Assembly: GCA_003223025.1 (NCBI GenBank)
Contig: QHXR01000001.1
Span: 694,248 to 758,247, forward strand
Source of the DNA: Acidobacteriota bacterium
Lineage (GTDB): Bacteria; Acidobacteriota; Blastocatellia; Pyrinomonadales; Pyrinomonadaceae
DNA length: 64,000 nucleotides
Direction: 5' to 3'
Shown: positions 54,427 through 62,004 of the stretch, one piece after another
Numbering within the stretch: the first letter of the stretch is position 1
How the letters are laid out: the number at the start of each line of letters is the position of its first letter
Position numbers and translations under genes: made by a program
The notes under the pieces: model-generated
The model's database searches: none
Seen by the model: the letters and a program-made list of their open reading frames with translations, nothing else
What the model was told of the DNA's origin: nothing

Positions 54427-54822
54427 ATGGCTAATAGAACATATGAAGTGATGTATATCGTCGATCCGGAAACACCGGCCGATAAACTCACCAAACTAAA
54501 CGAAGCGGTCGGCAAACTGATCGAGAAGGAAGGCGGAACTGTCGTTCGTATGGATGACGGCGGAAAACGCAATCTTGCTTATCCGATCAAAAAGAAAACG
54601 GAAGGCTTCTATATTCTTTTTGAGATCGAAGGAACCGGTCAGGAGATCCTCGAGCTCGAACGCCGCATGCGCGTCAACGACATGATCATCCGTTTCATTA
54701 CGGTTCGTGTGGATGAGGACCGCAAGAAGGCCGATAGGATTAAGGAAAAACGTGAGAAGCGTCAGGCGACGCGAGCGAAATTCCGTCCGACCGAAGAGGT
54801 AGCACCGGAGGCGGCAGCATAA
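54427..54822 (+). CDS. rpsF: 30S ribosomal protein S6
   Basis: 131 aa, typical YEVMYIVDPE start, LAYPIKKKTEGFYILFEIEG in the middle and a basic then Ala/Glu-rich tail. GAGG precedes the ATG by seven nt. It heads an S6-S18-L9 operon followed later by dnaB. No ssb gene lies between S6 and S18, unlike many other phyla. Confidence 0.95.
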   Translation: MANRTYEVMYIVDPETPADKLTKLNEAVGKLIEKEGGTVVRMDDGGKRNLAYPIKKKTEGFYILFEIEGTGQEILELERRMRVNDMIIRFITVRVDEDRKKADRIKEKREKRQATRAKFRPTEEVAPEAAA

Positions 54823-54843
54823 CAACGCCGGGAGATAATTAAT

Positions 54844-55131
54844 ATGATTGATAGAGAAGTTGAAGAAGTAAGAGATCGCGACATGATGGCCGGCGGCGAT
54901 GAGCAGTTTGGTGATAAGGCTCCGCGTCGTTATCAGCGGCGTCGTCCGCGTCAGGTCGTCCCGGATTACATCGATTGGAAAGACGTCGAATTTCTGCGAC
55001 AGTTCATCCCGGAGCGCGGCAAGATCATGCCGAGGCGTATCTCGGGTGTGACGGCGAAGGACCAGCGCCGCATCGCTACCGCGATCAAACGCGCGCGTTC
55101 GATGGCTTTGCTGCCGTTCGTTTGGGAATAG
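54844..55131 (+). CDS. rpsR: 30S ribosomal protein S18
   Basis: 95 aa. Core [27 protein letters not shown] and [22 protein letters not shown] are standard. An acidic N-terminal extension (about 1-25, [16 protein letters not shown]) precedes it. There is no Cys, so this is the zinc-free form. It lies 21 nt after S6, with GGGAG before the ATG. Confidence 0.95.
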   Translation: MIDREVEEVRDRDMMAGGDEQFGDKAPRRYQRRRPRQVVPDYIDWKDVEFLRQFIPERGKIMPRRISGVTAKDQRRIATAIKRARSMALLPFVWE

Positions 55132-55135
55132 ATTC

Positions 55136-55168
55136 CCATTTTGGATTTTGGATTTTGGATCTTGGATT
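55136..55168. repeat. Heptad tract between S18 and L9
   Basis: ATTTTGG four times, the last as ATCTTGG, at 7-nt steps, starting about four nt after the S18 stop. It has the same unit as the tract inside the isoaspartyl peptidase gene. Confidence 0.8.
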
Positions 55169-55226
55169 GAAGCGGTCATCGGGATGAACCGTGAACGCGA
55201 TCAGTCCTGCCTACAGGGAAATTATC

Positions 55227-55823
55227 ATGGCAAATACAACTATTCTTTTGAGAGAGGACATCGATGCTCTCGGCGGGCGCGGTGAGATCGTTAAGGTCAA
55301 GGCCGGATACGCTCGCAACTACCTTTTACCGCAGGGACTTGCGACTCTCGCGACGAAAGGTAACGTCAAGCAGATCGAGCAGGAACGCACCGCACTTTTG
55401 AAGCGGGCGTCTGAAGAAAAAGCGACGGCTGAGCTGCAGAAAGAGCAGATGGGCGTCATCGAAGTCGCGTTCGAACGCAAGGCTGGCGACGGCGGACAGC
55501 TCTTCGGATCCGTCACGTCGATGGATGTCGCCGATGCGTTGAAAGCGAAAGGTTATGAGATCGATCGCCGCAAGATCGTTCTCCGCGACCCGATCAAGGA
55601 AACGGGCGAGTACACAGTCAACGTCAAGCTCCATCGCGAAGTCACGCTTCAGGTTCCCGTTAAGGTAACCGCTGAAGGCGGCGAAGTCGCGGATGAGAAG
55701 ACTGAAAAGAAAACTCGGAAGGCGAAAGGCGAGGCTGAAGAAGCTCCGGCAGAAGCTGCAGCTCCGGCGACGGAAGCCGCCACCGATGCGGAAGCAGTCG
55801 CGTCCGAATCGAACGACGCGTAG
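55227..55823 (+). CDS. rplI: 50S ribosomal protein L9
   Basis: 198 aa against about 150 normally. N-terminal LLREDIDALGGRGEIVKVKAGYARNYLLP is the L9 signature, and the C-domain ends near 165. The extra part (about 160-198) is an Ala/Glu/Lys-rich acidic tail. ATG 55227 is chosen because MANTTILL begins the fold; the frame twelve codons longer has no homology. A large palindrome follows four nt after the stop. Confidence 0.94.
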   Translation: MANTTILLREDIDALGGRGEIVKVKAGYARNYLLPQGLATLATKGNVKQIEQERTALLKRASEEKATAELQKEQMGVIEVAFERKAGDGGQLFGSVTSMDVADALKAKGYEIDRRKIVLRDPIKETGEYTVNVKLHREVTLQVPVKVTAEGGEVADEKTEKKTRKAKGEAEEAPAEAAAPATEAATDAEAVASESNDA

Positions 55824-55826
55824 CCT

Positions 55827-56046
55827 CTTGTCGCCAAAGGCGACGAACATTAAAGCCTAGGGTTGAGTTCGCGAAGCGATGAAACCCTAGGACAGACCCA
55901 CACAATATTCCGACCCTGAAGGGGTCGAACAAACGCGCGAATTTGTTCGACCCCTTCAGGGTCGGACTCGTTTCGCAAGTACCTTGGGTTTCGATCGCTT
56001 CGCTCCTCAACCCTAGGCTTTAATGTTCGTGGCCTTTGGCGACAAG
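55827..56046. repeat. 220-bp nested palindrome
   Basis: Outer arms CTTGTCGCCAAAGGCGACGA and its near-inverse ending CCTTTGGCGACAAG, extended by ATTAAAGCCTAGGGTTGAG/CTCAACCCTAGGCTTTAAT. Inner arms CCGACCCTGAAGGGGTCGAA and TTCGACCCCTTCAGGGTCGG. It could fold into a long cruciform or stem and is probably a MITE-like or REP-like element. The remaining DNA to dnaB holds promoters but no gene. Confidence 0.9.
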
Positions 56047-56166
56047 AATTGTTCCATCGGACATTAACATCAGATTTATTTCCGGCGTCGCACCACCCGT
56101 TTCATGCAATTGTGCTATAAGGTTGATCAATAAAATCATGGTCAAAAAAAATTCCCGACCTCAAAA

Positions 56167-56195
56167 TTTACACGCCGCATCTTTCGCTTTAGAAT
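56167..56195 (+). promoter_or_regulatory. dnaB promoter
   Basis: TTTACA (56167-56172) and TAGAAT (56190-56195), 17 nt apart, giving a leader of about 20 nt. An extended -10-like TGCTATAAG occurs further upstream (about 56113-56121) as a possible second promoter. Confidence 0.6.
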
Positions 56196-56221
56196 AGTCA
56201 CTCTACTTCCTCCGAACTGAC

Positions 56222-57595
56222 ATGGCATTTGCATTCCCTGAACCTCGAAGAGAGCAGTTTCTCGAACGTCCGCTTCCTAGCAGCGAAGAAAGCGAGCGAG
56301 CGATCCTCGGCGCGATCCTTCTCGACAACGCGTTGATCTCGCAAGCGGTCGAGCATCTCAAGCCCGAAGATTTTTACGGCCCGCTTCATCGCCGGATCTT
56401 CAACGCGATGATCTCGTTGTTCGAAACGTCGAAACGCATCGACCCGATCCTCATCGGCGAGGAACTAAAAAAGGACGGTTCGATCGAGGCTCTCGGCGGT
56501 GTCGCGACGATCACGAATCTGACATACGGGCTGCCGCATTTTACGGACGTCAAAGATTACATCAAGGTCGTGCGTGACAAGTCGATCATGCGAACTCTCG
56601 TTCGCACGTGCAACGACATCACGAGCCAGGCGCTCGAAGAAGAAGAGGACGCGTCAATAGTTCTCGATAACGCGGAGCAAGCGATCTTTGTGTTGACCGA
56701 GATGGAAGAGCGGCAGGGATTCTCGAGAATTCAGCCGATCGCCGAGACTGTTTTTGCGAAGATCCAGGAATACGCAAGTCATGACAGCCATGCGCTTACC
56801 GGCCTTGCGACTGGATTTCGCGATCTCGATCAGCTTACATCCGGTTTTCAAGCCGGCGATCTGATCATCGTCGCGGCCCGCCCGTCGATGGGAAAGACCG
56901 CTCTTTGTTTGAATATCGCTCAACGCGCGGCGGTGAGTGAAAAAGCGACGGTCGCCGTGTTCTCGCTCGAAATGTCGAAGGAACAGCTCGTCATGCGTAT
57001 GTTGAGCGCTCAAGCCTCGGTTGACGCACGAAATCTTCGGACGGGAATGCTTTCGAAACAGGATTGGGGCCGTCTCGCGGAGGCGATCGGCACGCTTGCC
57101 GCGACTGACATCTACATCGATGATACGCCCGGCATTAACGTGCTCGAGATGCGTGCAAAGCTTCGCCGTCTCGCCGCTGAGAATAAGAAGCTCGATCTTG
57201 TGATGGTCGACTATCTCCAGCTCATGGGCAGCTCGCGTCGAAACGAAAATCGACAGCAGGAAGTCTCGCAGATCTCGCGAGATCTGAAGATGCTGGCGAA
57301 AGAATTCAAGGTTCCGGTAATGGCGCTGTCGCAGCTATCGCGTGCCCCTGAAGCACGTAATCCTCCGAGGCCGATGATGTCGGATCTTCGCGAATCGGGA
57401 AGTATCGAGCAGGACGCCGACGTCGTGGCATTCATCTATCGAGCTGACTATTATGCGAAAGGCGAAGAGCTCCCCGAAGATCAAAAGAATATCGCCGAGA
57501 TCATCGTCGCGAAGCAACGTAACGGTCCGACCGATACGATCAAGCTCGCGTTTCTCAAACAATTCACTCGTTTCGAAGACGCGTATTTGGGGTAG
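56222..57595 (+). CDS. dnaB: Replicative DNA helicase DnaB
   Basis: 457-aa hexameric helicase of the replication fork. The N-terminal DnaB domain (about 15-115, PSSEESERAILGAILLDN) and the RecA-like core (about 180-457) are present. The core has Walker A ARPSMGKTALCLNI, Walker B LVMVDYLQLM and the C-terminal EQDADVVAFIYR and AKQRNGPT motifs. There is no intein. It is placed after the S6-S18-L9 operon, as in many bacteria, but the long palindrome and its own promoter separate it here. Confidence 0.97.
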   Translation: MAFAFPEPRREQFLERPLPSSEESERAILGAILLDNALISQAVEHLKPEDFYGPLHRRIFNAMISLFETSKRIDPILIGEELKKDGSIEALGGVATITNLTYGLPHFTDVKDYIKVVRDKSIMRTLVRTCNDITSQALEEEEDASIVLDNAEQAIFVLTEMEERQGFSRIQPIAETVFAKIQEYASHDSHALTGLATGFRDLDQLTSGFQAGDLIIVAARPSMGKTALCLNIAQRAAVSEKATVAVFSLEMSKEQLVMRMLSAQASVDARNLRTGMLSKQDWGRLAEAIGTLAATDIYIDDTPGINVLEMRAKLRRLAAENKKLDLVMVDYLQLMGSSRRNENRQQEVSQISRDLKMLAKEFKVPVMALSQLSRAPEARNPPRPMMSDLRESGSIEQDADVVAFIYRADYYAKGEELPEDQKNIAEIIVAKQRNGPTDTIKLAFLKQFTRFEDAYLG

Positions 57596-57628
57596 TACAG
57601 GCTTTCTAGCCTGTCCAGCGGCGCAGTC

Positions 57629-57634
57629 TACAAT
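57629..57634 (+). promoter_or_regulatory. -10 box of the DinB/YfiT-like gene
   Basis: TACAAT lies six nt before ATG 57641, so the transcript would start on or next to the ATG (leaderless). The -35 is unclear. Confidence 0.4.
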
Positions 57635-57640
57635 TAAATT

Positions 57641-58159
57641 ATGAACACCGATCCAAGATTTCCGGTTGGCAAATTCGACGCAGCCGCCTATCCGTCGCGC
57701 GAAGAGAATGTAAAGACGATCTCCGATCTTCCGGCCAACTTAAAGGCTGCGGTTCATGGATTGTCCGATGAAAAACTCGACACGCCGTATCGCGATGGCG
57801 GATGGACGCTGCGGCAGACTGTCCATCACATCGCCGATAGTCATATCAATTCGCTGTGCCGATTCAAACTTGCGCTGACAGAAGATGAAGCACCGACGAT
57901 CCGGCCTTACTACGAAGATCGATGGGCAGAGCTCGCCGATAGCAAAATGCCGGTGGATGTTTCGTTGAAGATCGTCGATGGAGTTCATTCACGATGGACT
58001 GCGCTGCTTAGCTCGATGACGGAAGAGGATTTCAAACGCGAGTTCATTCATCCTGAGACGGGAACGTGGACGCTGGAAAAGATCCTCGCGCTTTACGCGT
58101 GGCATTCGGTTCATCACACGGCGCATATTACGTCGACGCGGGATAGGAACGGGTGGTAA
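57641..58159 (+). CDS. DinB/YfiT-family putative metal-dependent hydrolase
   Basis: 172-aa four-helix bundle of the DinB superfamily, YfiT branch. The three-His metal site is visible in TVHHIADSHINS and AWHSVHHTAHI. Signature GGWTLRQTVHHIADSH. YfiT-type proteins include thiol-dependent transferases; the thiol and substrate are unknown here. It appears to be a leaderless single gene followed by a palindrome. Confidence 0.85.
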   Translation: MNTDPRFPVGKFDAAAYPSREENVKTISDLPANLKAAVHGLSDEKLDTPYRDGGWTLRQTVHHIADSHINSLCRFKLALTEDEAPTIRPYYEDRWAELADSKMPVDVSLKIVDGVHSRWTALLSSMTEEDFKREFIHPETGTWTLEKILALYAWHSVHHTAHITSTRDRNGW

Positions 58160-58170
58160 TTTGAATTCCA

Positions 58171-58255
58171 CCGGAATAACTGAAAAGTTAAAACTGATAA
58201 CTGAAAACGGAAGAAACGTTATCAGTTATCAGTTCTAACTTTTCAGTTATTCCGG
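58171..58255. repeat. Heptad inverted repeat
   Basis: CCGGAATAACTGAAAAGTTA (58171-58190) and its exact inverse (58236-58255) enclose ACTGATAACTGAAAACGG/GTTATCAGTTATCAGT. TAACTGA-like units step by 7 nt. It is perfect over the outer 20 bp and may serve as terminator of the YfiT-like gene. Confidence 0.9.
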
Positions 58256-58265
58256 AAAGTCTCAT

Positions 58266-59603
58266 ATGGCTAGTGCTGTATCGCCAACCCGACTTGTATC
58301 ACTCGACGTCTTCCGCGGGATGACGATCGCGGGAATGGTGCTCGTCAACAATCCGGGAACGTGGTCCGCGATCTACAGTCCGCTCGAGCACGCGCCTTGG
58401 CATGGCATCACGCCCACCGATTACATTTTTCCTTTTTTCCTGTTCATCGTCGGAGTCGCAATTCCGATCGCGCTGAAGAGGCGGATGCGGGACGGTGTGA
58501 CGCGCGATGTGTATCTGAAGATCATCCAGCGTGCTGCGACGATATTTGCACTCGGCATCCTGATGTCGATGATCCCGTTCTTTCAATTCAACGATTCGAC
58601 GGGAATTCCATATGCGTTGAAGATCGTTCTCGTCCTTTCGTTCTCCGCGGCTCTGCTGCTTTACCTGCTTGAAAAGAAAACCGCAGCGGCGATCACCGCT
58701 GGCGTTTCCGCATTGATCGTTCTTGGCTTTTACTTCGCCGGAGCCGAGATACTTTGGTATAACTTTTCGACGATGCGAATTCCGGGTGTCCTGCAGCGCA
58801 TCGCAGTTTGTTATCTCGTCGTCTCCCTGATTTTCCTTCACACGAATTGGAAGCAACAAGCCGCGATCTCAGTAGTGCTTCTGCTGCTGTATTGGATCCT
58901 GATGACGGTGATCCCGGTTCCCGGGTGCGATGTTACGACGATCGATGACAAGGCATGCAATCTCGCGGCGTGGCTCGATCGCACGATCCTGACCGAAGCA
59001 CACATGTGGCGATCGGCGAAGGTCTACGATCCCGAAGGAATTCTCTCGACGATTCCCGCGATCGTGACGACGTTGTCAGGCGTCTTGACGGGAACATGGC
59101 TGACGAGATCCACCGACGATAAATCCCAAATCCCAAATCCCAAATCCGAAATCGAGACGGCGGTCGGTTTGTTCTTCTCAGGCACCGTACTTCTAGCGAT
59201 CGGCTGGTCGTGGAGCCTTTTGTTTCCACTCAATAAGTCTCTCTGGACAAGCTCCTATGTTGTCTACACATCGGGACTCGCGCTTCTCACCCTTGGCTTC
59301 TGTTATTGGCTGATCGATATTAAAGGATACAAAAGATGGTCGTGGCCGTTCGTCGTGTTCGGCGTCAACGCACTCGCGCTGTTTGTGTTCTCCGGGATCA
59401 TGGCTCGGCTGCTTGGAATGATCCGTTTCGCGGGACCCGAAGAAGGGAAGTTCACCACGCTCCAGCAGTGGATCTTCAACACGATCTTCCTCTCGTGGGC
59501 GTCGCCGATCAACGCCTCGCTCGCATTCGCCATCTCCTTTATCTTGCTCTGGCTCTTTCTGATGTGGCTGCTTTATCGGAAAAGAATTTTTGTGAAAGTA
59601 TGA
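58266..59603 (+). CDS. HGSNAT/DUF5009-type membrane acyltransferase
   Basis: 445-aa polytopic membrane protein, about ten or eleven helices. The start RLVSLDVFRGMTIAGMVLVNNPG and the loop PLEHAPWHGITPTDYIFPFFLFIVGVAI are hallmarks of the heparan-alpha-glucosaminide N-acetyltransferase-like family (NagX and relatives). The Asp in DVFRG and the His in AWHG are the expected active-site residues. It probably acetylates an amino sugar or glycan in the envelope. The loop near residue 285 contains KSQIPNPKSEIE, coded by an AAATCCC heptad tract. Confidence 0.85.
   Translation: MASAVSPTRLVSLDVFRGMTIAGMVLVNNPGTWSAIYSPLEHAPWHGITPTDYIFPFFLFIVGVAIPIALKRRMRDGVTRDVYLKIIQRAATIFALGILMSMIPFFQFNDSTGIPYALKIVLVLSFSAALLLYLLEKKTAAAITAGVSALIVLGFYFAGAEILWYNFSTMRIPGVLQRIAVCYLVVSLIFLHTNWKQQAAISVVLLLLYWILMTVIPVPGCDVTTIDDKACNLAAWLDRTILTEAHMWRSAKVYDPEGILSTIPAIVTTLSGVLTGTWLTRSTDDKSQIPNPKSEIETAVGLFFSGTVLLAIGWSWSLLFPLNKSLWTSSYVVYTSGLALLTLGFCYWLIDIKGYKRWSWPFVVFGVNALALFVFSGIMARLLGMIRFAGPEEGKFTTLQQWIFNTIFLSWASPINASLAFAISFILLWLFLMWLLYRKRIFVKV
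59121..59156. repeat. Heptad tract inside the acyltransferase gene
   Basis: AAATCCC three to four times at 7-nt steps, then AAATCCG AAATCGA, coding a loop of twelve residues between membrane helices. Confidence 0.85.
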
Positions 59604-59612
59604 CCGAGGTTG

Positions 59613-61844
59613 TCATTTGATCTCGAAATTCTTTATCTCGATCGCGAGCTCACGTTCTAAACGGTCCTTTTCCTCTACCATCGTCTGTCGGCTTTTCGTG
59701 ATTTGCTCCAACCGCGATTCCTGCTCATTCGCTTTCGCAATGTAGCGCTCGATCAACTGTTTTGCTTCCGGCGTCTTGGCGAGTGCCTCGATATTTTCAC
59801 GGAAGCGTTCCTGGTCTTTCGAGATCGCTTCGCTCTCGGCTTCCGACGATTCGAGCTTCGCGTTGATCTCGTTGATCTTCATTCGGAGATCGATCAACTT
59901 TGCGAGTCGGGAGCGCGTCGGCTCGTCAATGAATTTACTTGCGACGAACACATCGAGATCTTTCGGAGACAGATCCGTCAGATTGTATTTGTCCATCATC
60001 CCGAGATTCTCGGCGACCGTGATCTCTTTACTCTCGAACGGTTTAAGTTCGATACGGAATCGATAAAAACGCGCGGTTGTGTAATCGGGTTTCGCGTACA
60101 GTTCTGAAAGGATCCAACCTTCTCGCACAGGATGTTCGATATAAACCGTTCGCGTTCGTTCGGTTTGATTGGTCAGACGATAGATCTTTTTATCGCTCTT
60201 GAAATAGTGTGCTTGAAAAACTCCGTTGACGACCTTCACAAGCCTTGCAGGCTCGCGATCTTCTTTCTGTTCGACTCGAACAAGCGTCCCGAGATCTAGT
60301 GCAAAAGAGATGAGGCGCTGCTCCTTCGGTCGTAAGCGTTCCATCAATGCCTCGCCGGCGTATGCATCACGATCGAGTACCGTCATTGATCCGCCCTCGA
60401 ATGTCATCGCCGTAATATTCTTTAGCAACAGACCGCTCATCGGTCTGGGATTGGCGGTTCGAACGGATTTCGTCTCTTCGTCTTCGTCGTCATTTTCCGC
60501 GTCGTCGAACGGAGGCGTTTCACGGAAGATCGAAACCCGCTCGCCTTCCATCTTCGTCTGGATGATCGGGATCAGCGCCGAACGATTCCGCTCGACCGAG
60601 ACCGGCTGCTCGATCTTGTATTCGAAAAGGTCGCCGATCTCTTCGCCAGTTGCCGCAGTCTGCACGCCTGATTTTTCGTTGACGATCGCGTCGCTGACGG
60701 CCGTCCCGGCGAAGCCGGACGAGACGATAAAGTTATTATTCGCACCTTCGAACAATGTTTTGGGCGGAGGCGGTCCGCCGCCCGCGCCATCACCGTTGCC
60801 ATTGCCGTCGCCGGATCCACCCCCGCTGCCGTTGCCGGAACCAGAACCAGAACCTTCGCCCACTTCCGGATCGTAAATCTGCGGCCGCAGATTCAGATCT
60901 TCAGGGATCGGAATGATCGGTCGATAACGATAAAGCGGCTTCTGTAAATTTTGAATGAAGGAGACGGGCGAACCCGAGACAAGCGATAGTTGAACGTTCT
61001 CCCAACTCTCATCGCTGACATTATCGACGATCGCCCAGCCCTGAAAGAATGGTTTGCCCTCCGCATCCAACACGACGCGATACGTCGTTTTCCAGATCGG
61101 AGCAGCGATCGTGTAACTGACCACCATCTCGCGCTGGCCGGCACCTTCGGATGTGACGGTGATCGTCTTTGCATCCCGGCGGCGTGTCGATGCAGTCGCG
61201 CTTGCAAACTCATTCAAGTCACGTTTTGTTCCTTCGTCCAGCAGCTTCACGCTTCGCACATCGGCGAGATCAAAACTCGATATCTCGCCCGTATCCGAGG
61301 CGATCACCAAAAAATGCGTGGTCGTTTGAGGTTTATCTTTCTCCCCCGCGATCATCCGTTTTTCGACCGTTAGAATGGAGCCCGCGGCCGTACCTTTCGT
61401 GGATGAGACAAAAACTTTCGCACCTTGCATCTGCGCCAGCACCTCAGAAATTCCTCCGCCTTCGTCGCCTGATTCGGCATCGACTGCGAACGGTATTTCG
61501 GCAGTTCGCGCCGATGCTGGCGAAGACGAGTTGTAGCTCACCGCACCGATCTTCCCCTGATTAAGATCGAGGACGACCATCGACTTCAACACATCATCGA
61601 CCTGCGACTGTTTGAAGGAAAGGTTGATCTCGGCATTGCCGTTGACGAAACCTCGACGCTCGATATATGCCACACCGTTGGAGTAAAGGATCACGCGACG
61701 AATGGGAAGCTCGCTCAAAGGATTATTCGCGACGAACGACTTCGCTGCGGGACGTGGAATAAGGTTTCGTCGTCGTCCCGTTTGCGACTCGGCGGAGACA
61801 AAACACACGAATACTACGAGGAGCAGAAATACTTTCTTCTTCAT
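59613..61844 (-). CDS. Exported DUF4139-domain protein
   Basis: 743 aa. A signal peptide (about 1-21) is followed by an N-terminal part of the DUF4139 type (ILYSNGVAYIERRGFVNG near 50, SQVDDVLKSMVVLDLNQG near 80). The DUF4139 core covers about 235-600, broken by a Gly/Ser/Asn linker with four prolines (about 333-365). A coiled coil closes the protein (about 645-743, charged heptads). Relatives include MuiA-like mucoidy inhibitors and form beta-sandwich structures at the envelope. Function unknown. No SD is evident; the gene is convergent with the acyltransferase across 10 nt. Confidence 0.8.
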   Translation of the reverse strand: MKKKVFLLLVVFVCFVSAESQTGRRRNLIPRPAAKSFVANNPLSELPIRRVILYSNGVAYIERRGFVNGNAEINLSFKQSQVDDVLKSMVVLDLNQGKIGAVSYNSSSPASARTAEIPFAVDAESGDEGGGISEVLAQMQGAKVFVSSTKGTAAGSILTVEKRMIAGEKDKPQTTTHFLVIASDTGEISSFDLADVRSVKLLDEGTKRDLNEFASATASTRRRDAKTITVTSEGAGQREMVVSYTIAAPIWKTTYRVVLDAEGKPFFQGWAIVDNVSDESWENVQLSLVSGSPVSFIQNLQKPLYRYRPIIPIPEDLNLRPQIYDPEVGEGSGSGSGNGSGGGSGDGNGNGDGAGGGPPPPKTLFEGANNNFIVSSGFAGTAVSDAIVNEKSGVQTAATGEEIGDLFEYKIEQPVSVERNRSALIPIIQTKMEGERVSIFRETPPFDDAENDDEDEETKSVRTANPRPMSGLLLKNITAMTFEGGSMTVLDRDAYAGEALMERLRPKEQRLISFALDLGTLVRVEQKEDREPARLVKVVNGVFQAHYFKSDKKIYRLTNQTERTRTVYIEHPVREGWILSELYAKPDYTTARFYRFRIELKPFESKEITVAENLGMMDKYNLTDLSPKDLDVFVASKFIDEPTRSRLAKLIDLRMKINEINAKLESSEAESEAISKDQERFRENIEALAKTPEAKQLIERYIAKANEQESRLEQITKSRQTMVEEKDRLERELAIEIKNFEIK

Positions 61845-61951
61845 TTTCGTTATCTGTGCCTAAGGAATTTGAATTGCCAAACTAATGGCTAAAGGATGAG
61901 GTGAGTTTACAAAATGGTTGCATCGGTGGCCGTCCCCGGAATTTAGTACTG

Positions 61952-61986
61952 AAACAAAATGGGTCCCGAGGATTTCCCCGGGACCC
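61952..61986 (-). terminator. Rho-independent terminator of the last gene
   Basis: GGGTCCCG (61961-61968) and CGGGACCC (61979-61986) form an 8-bp GC stem; on the minus strand it is followed by ATTTTGTTT. It lies 19 nt after the stop at 62005. Confidence 0.85.
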
Positions 61987-62004
61987 GAGCGTGCAAGCAC
62001 GTTG

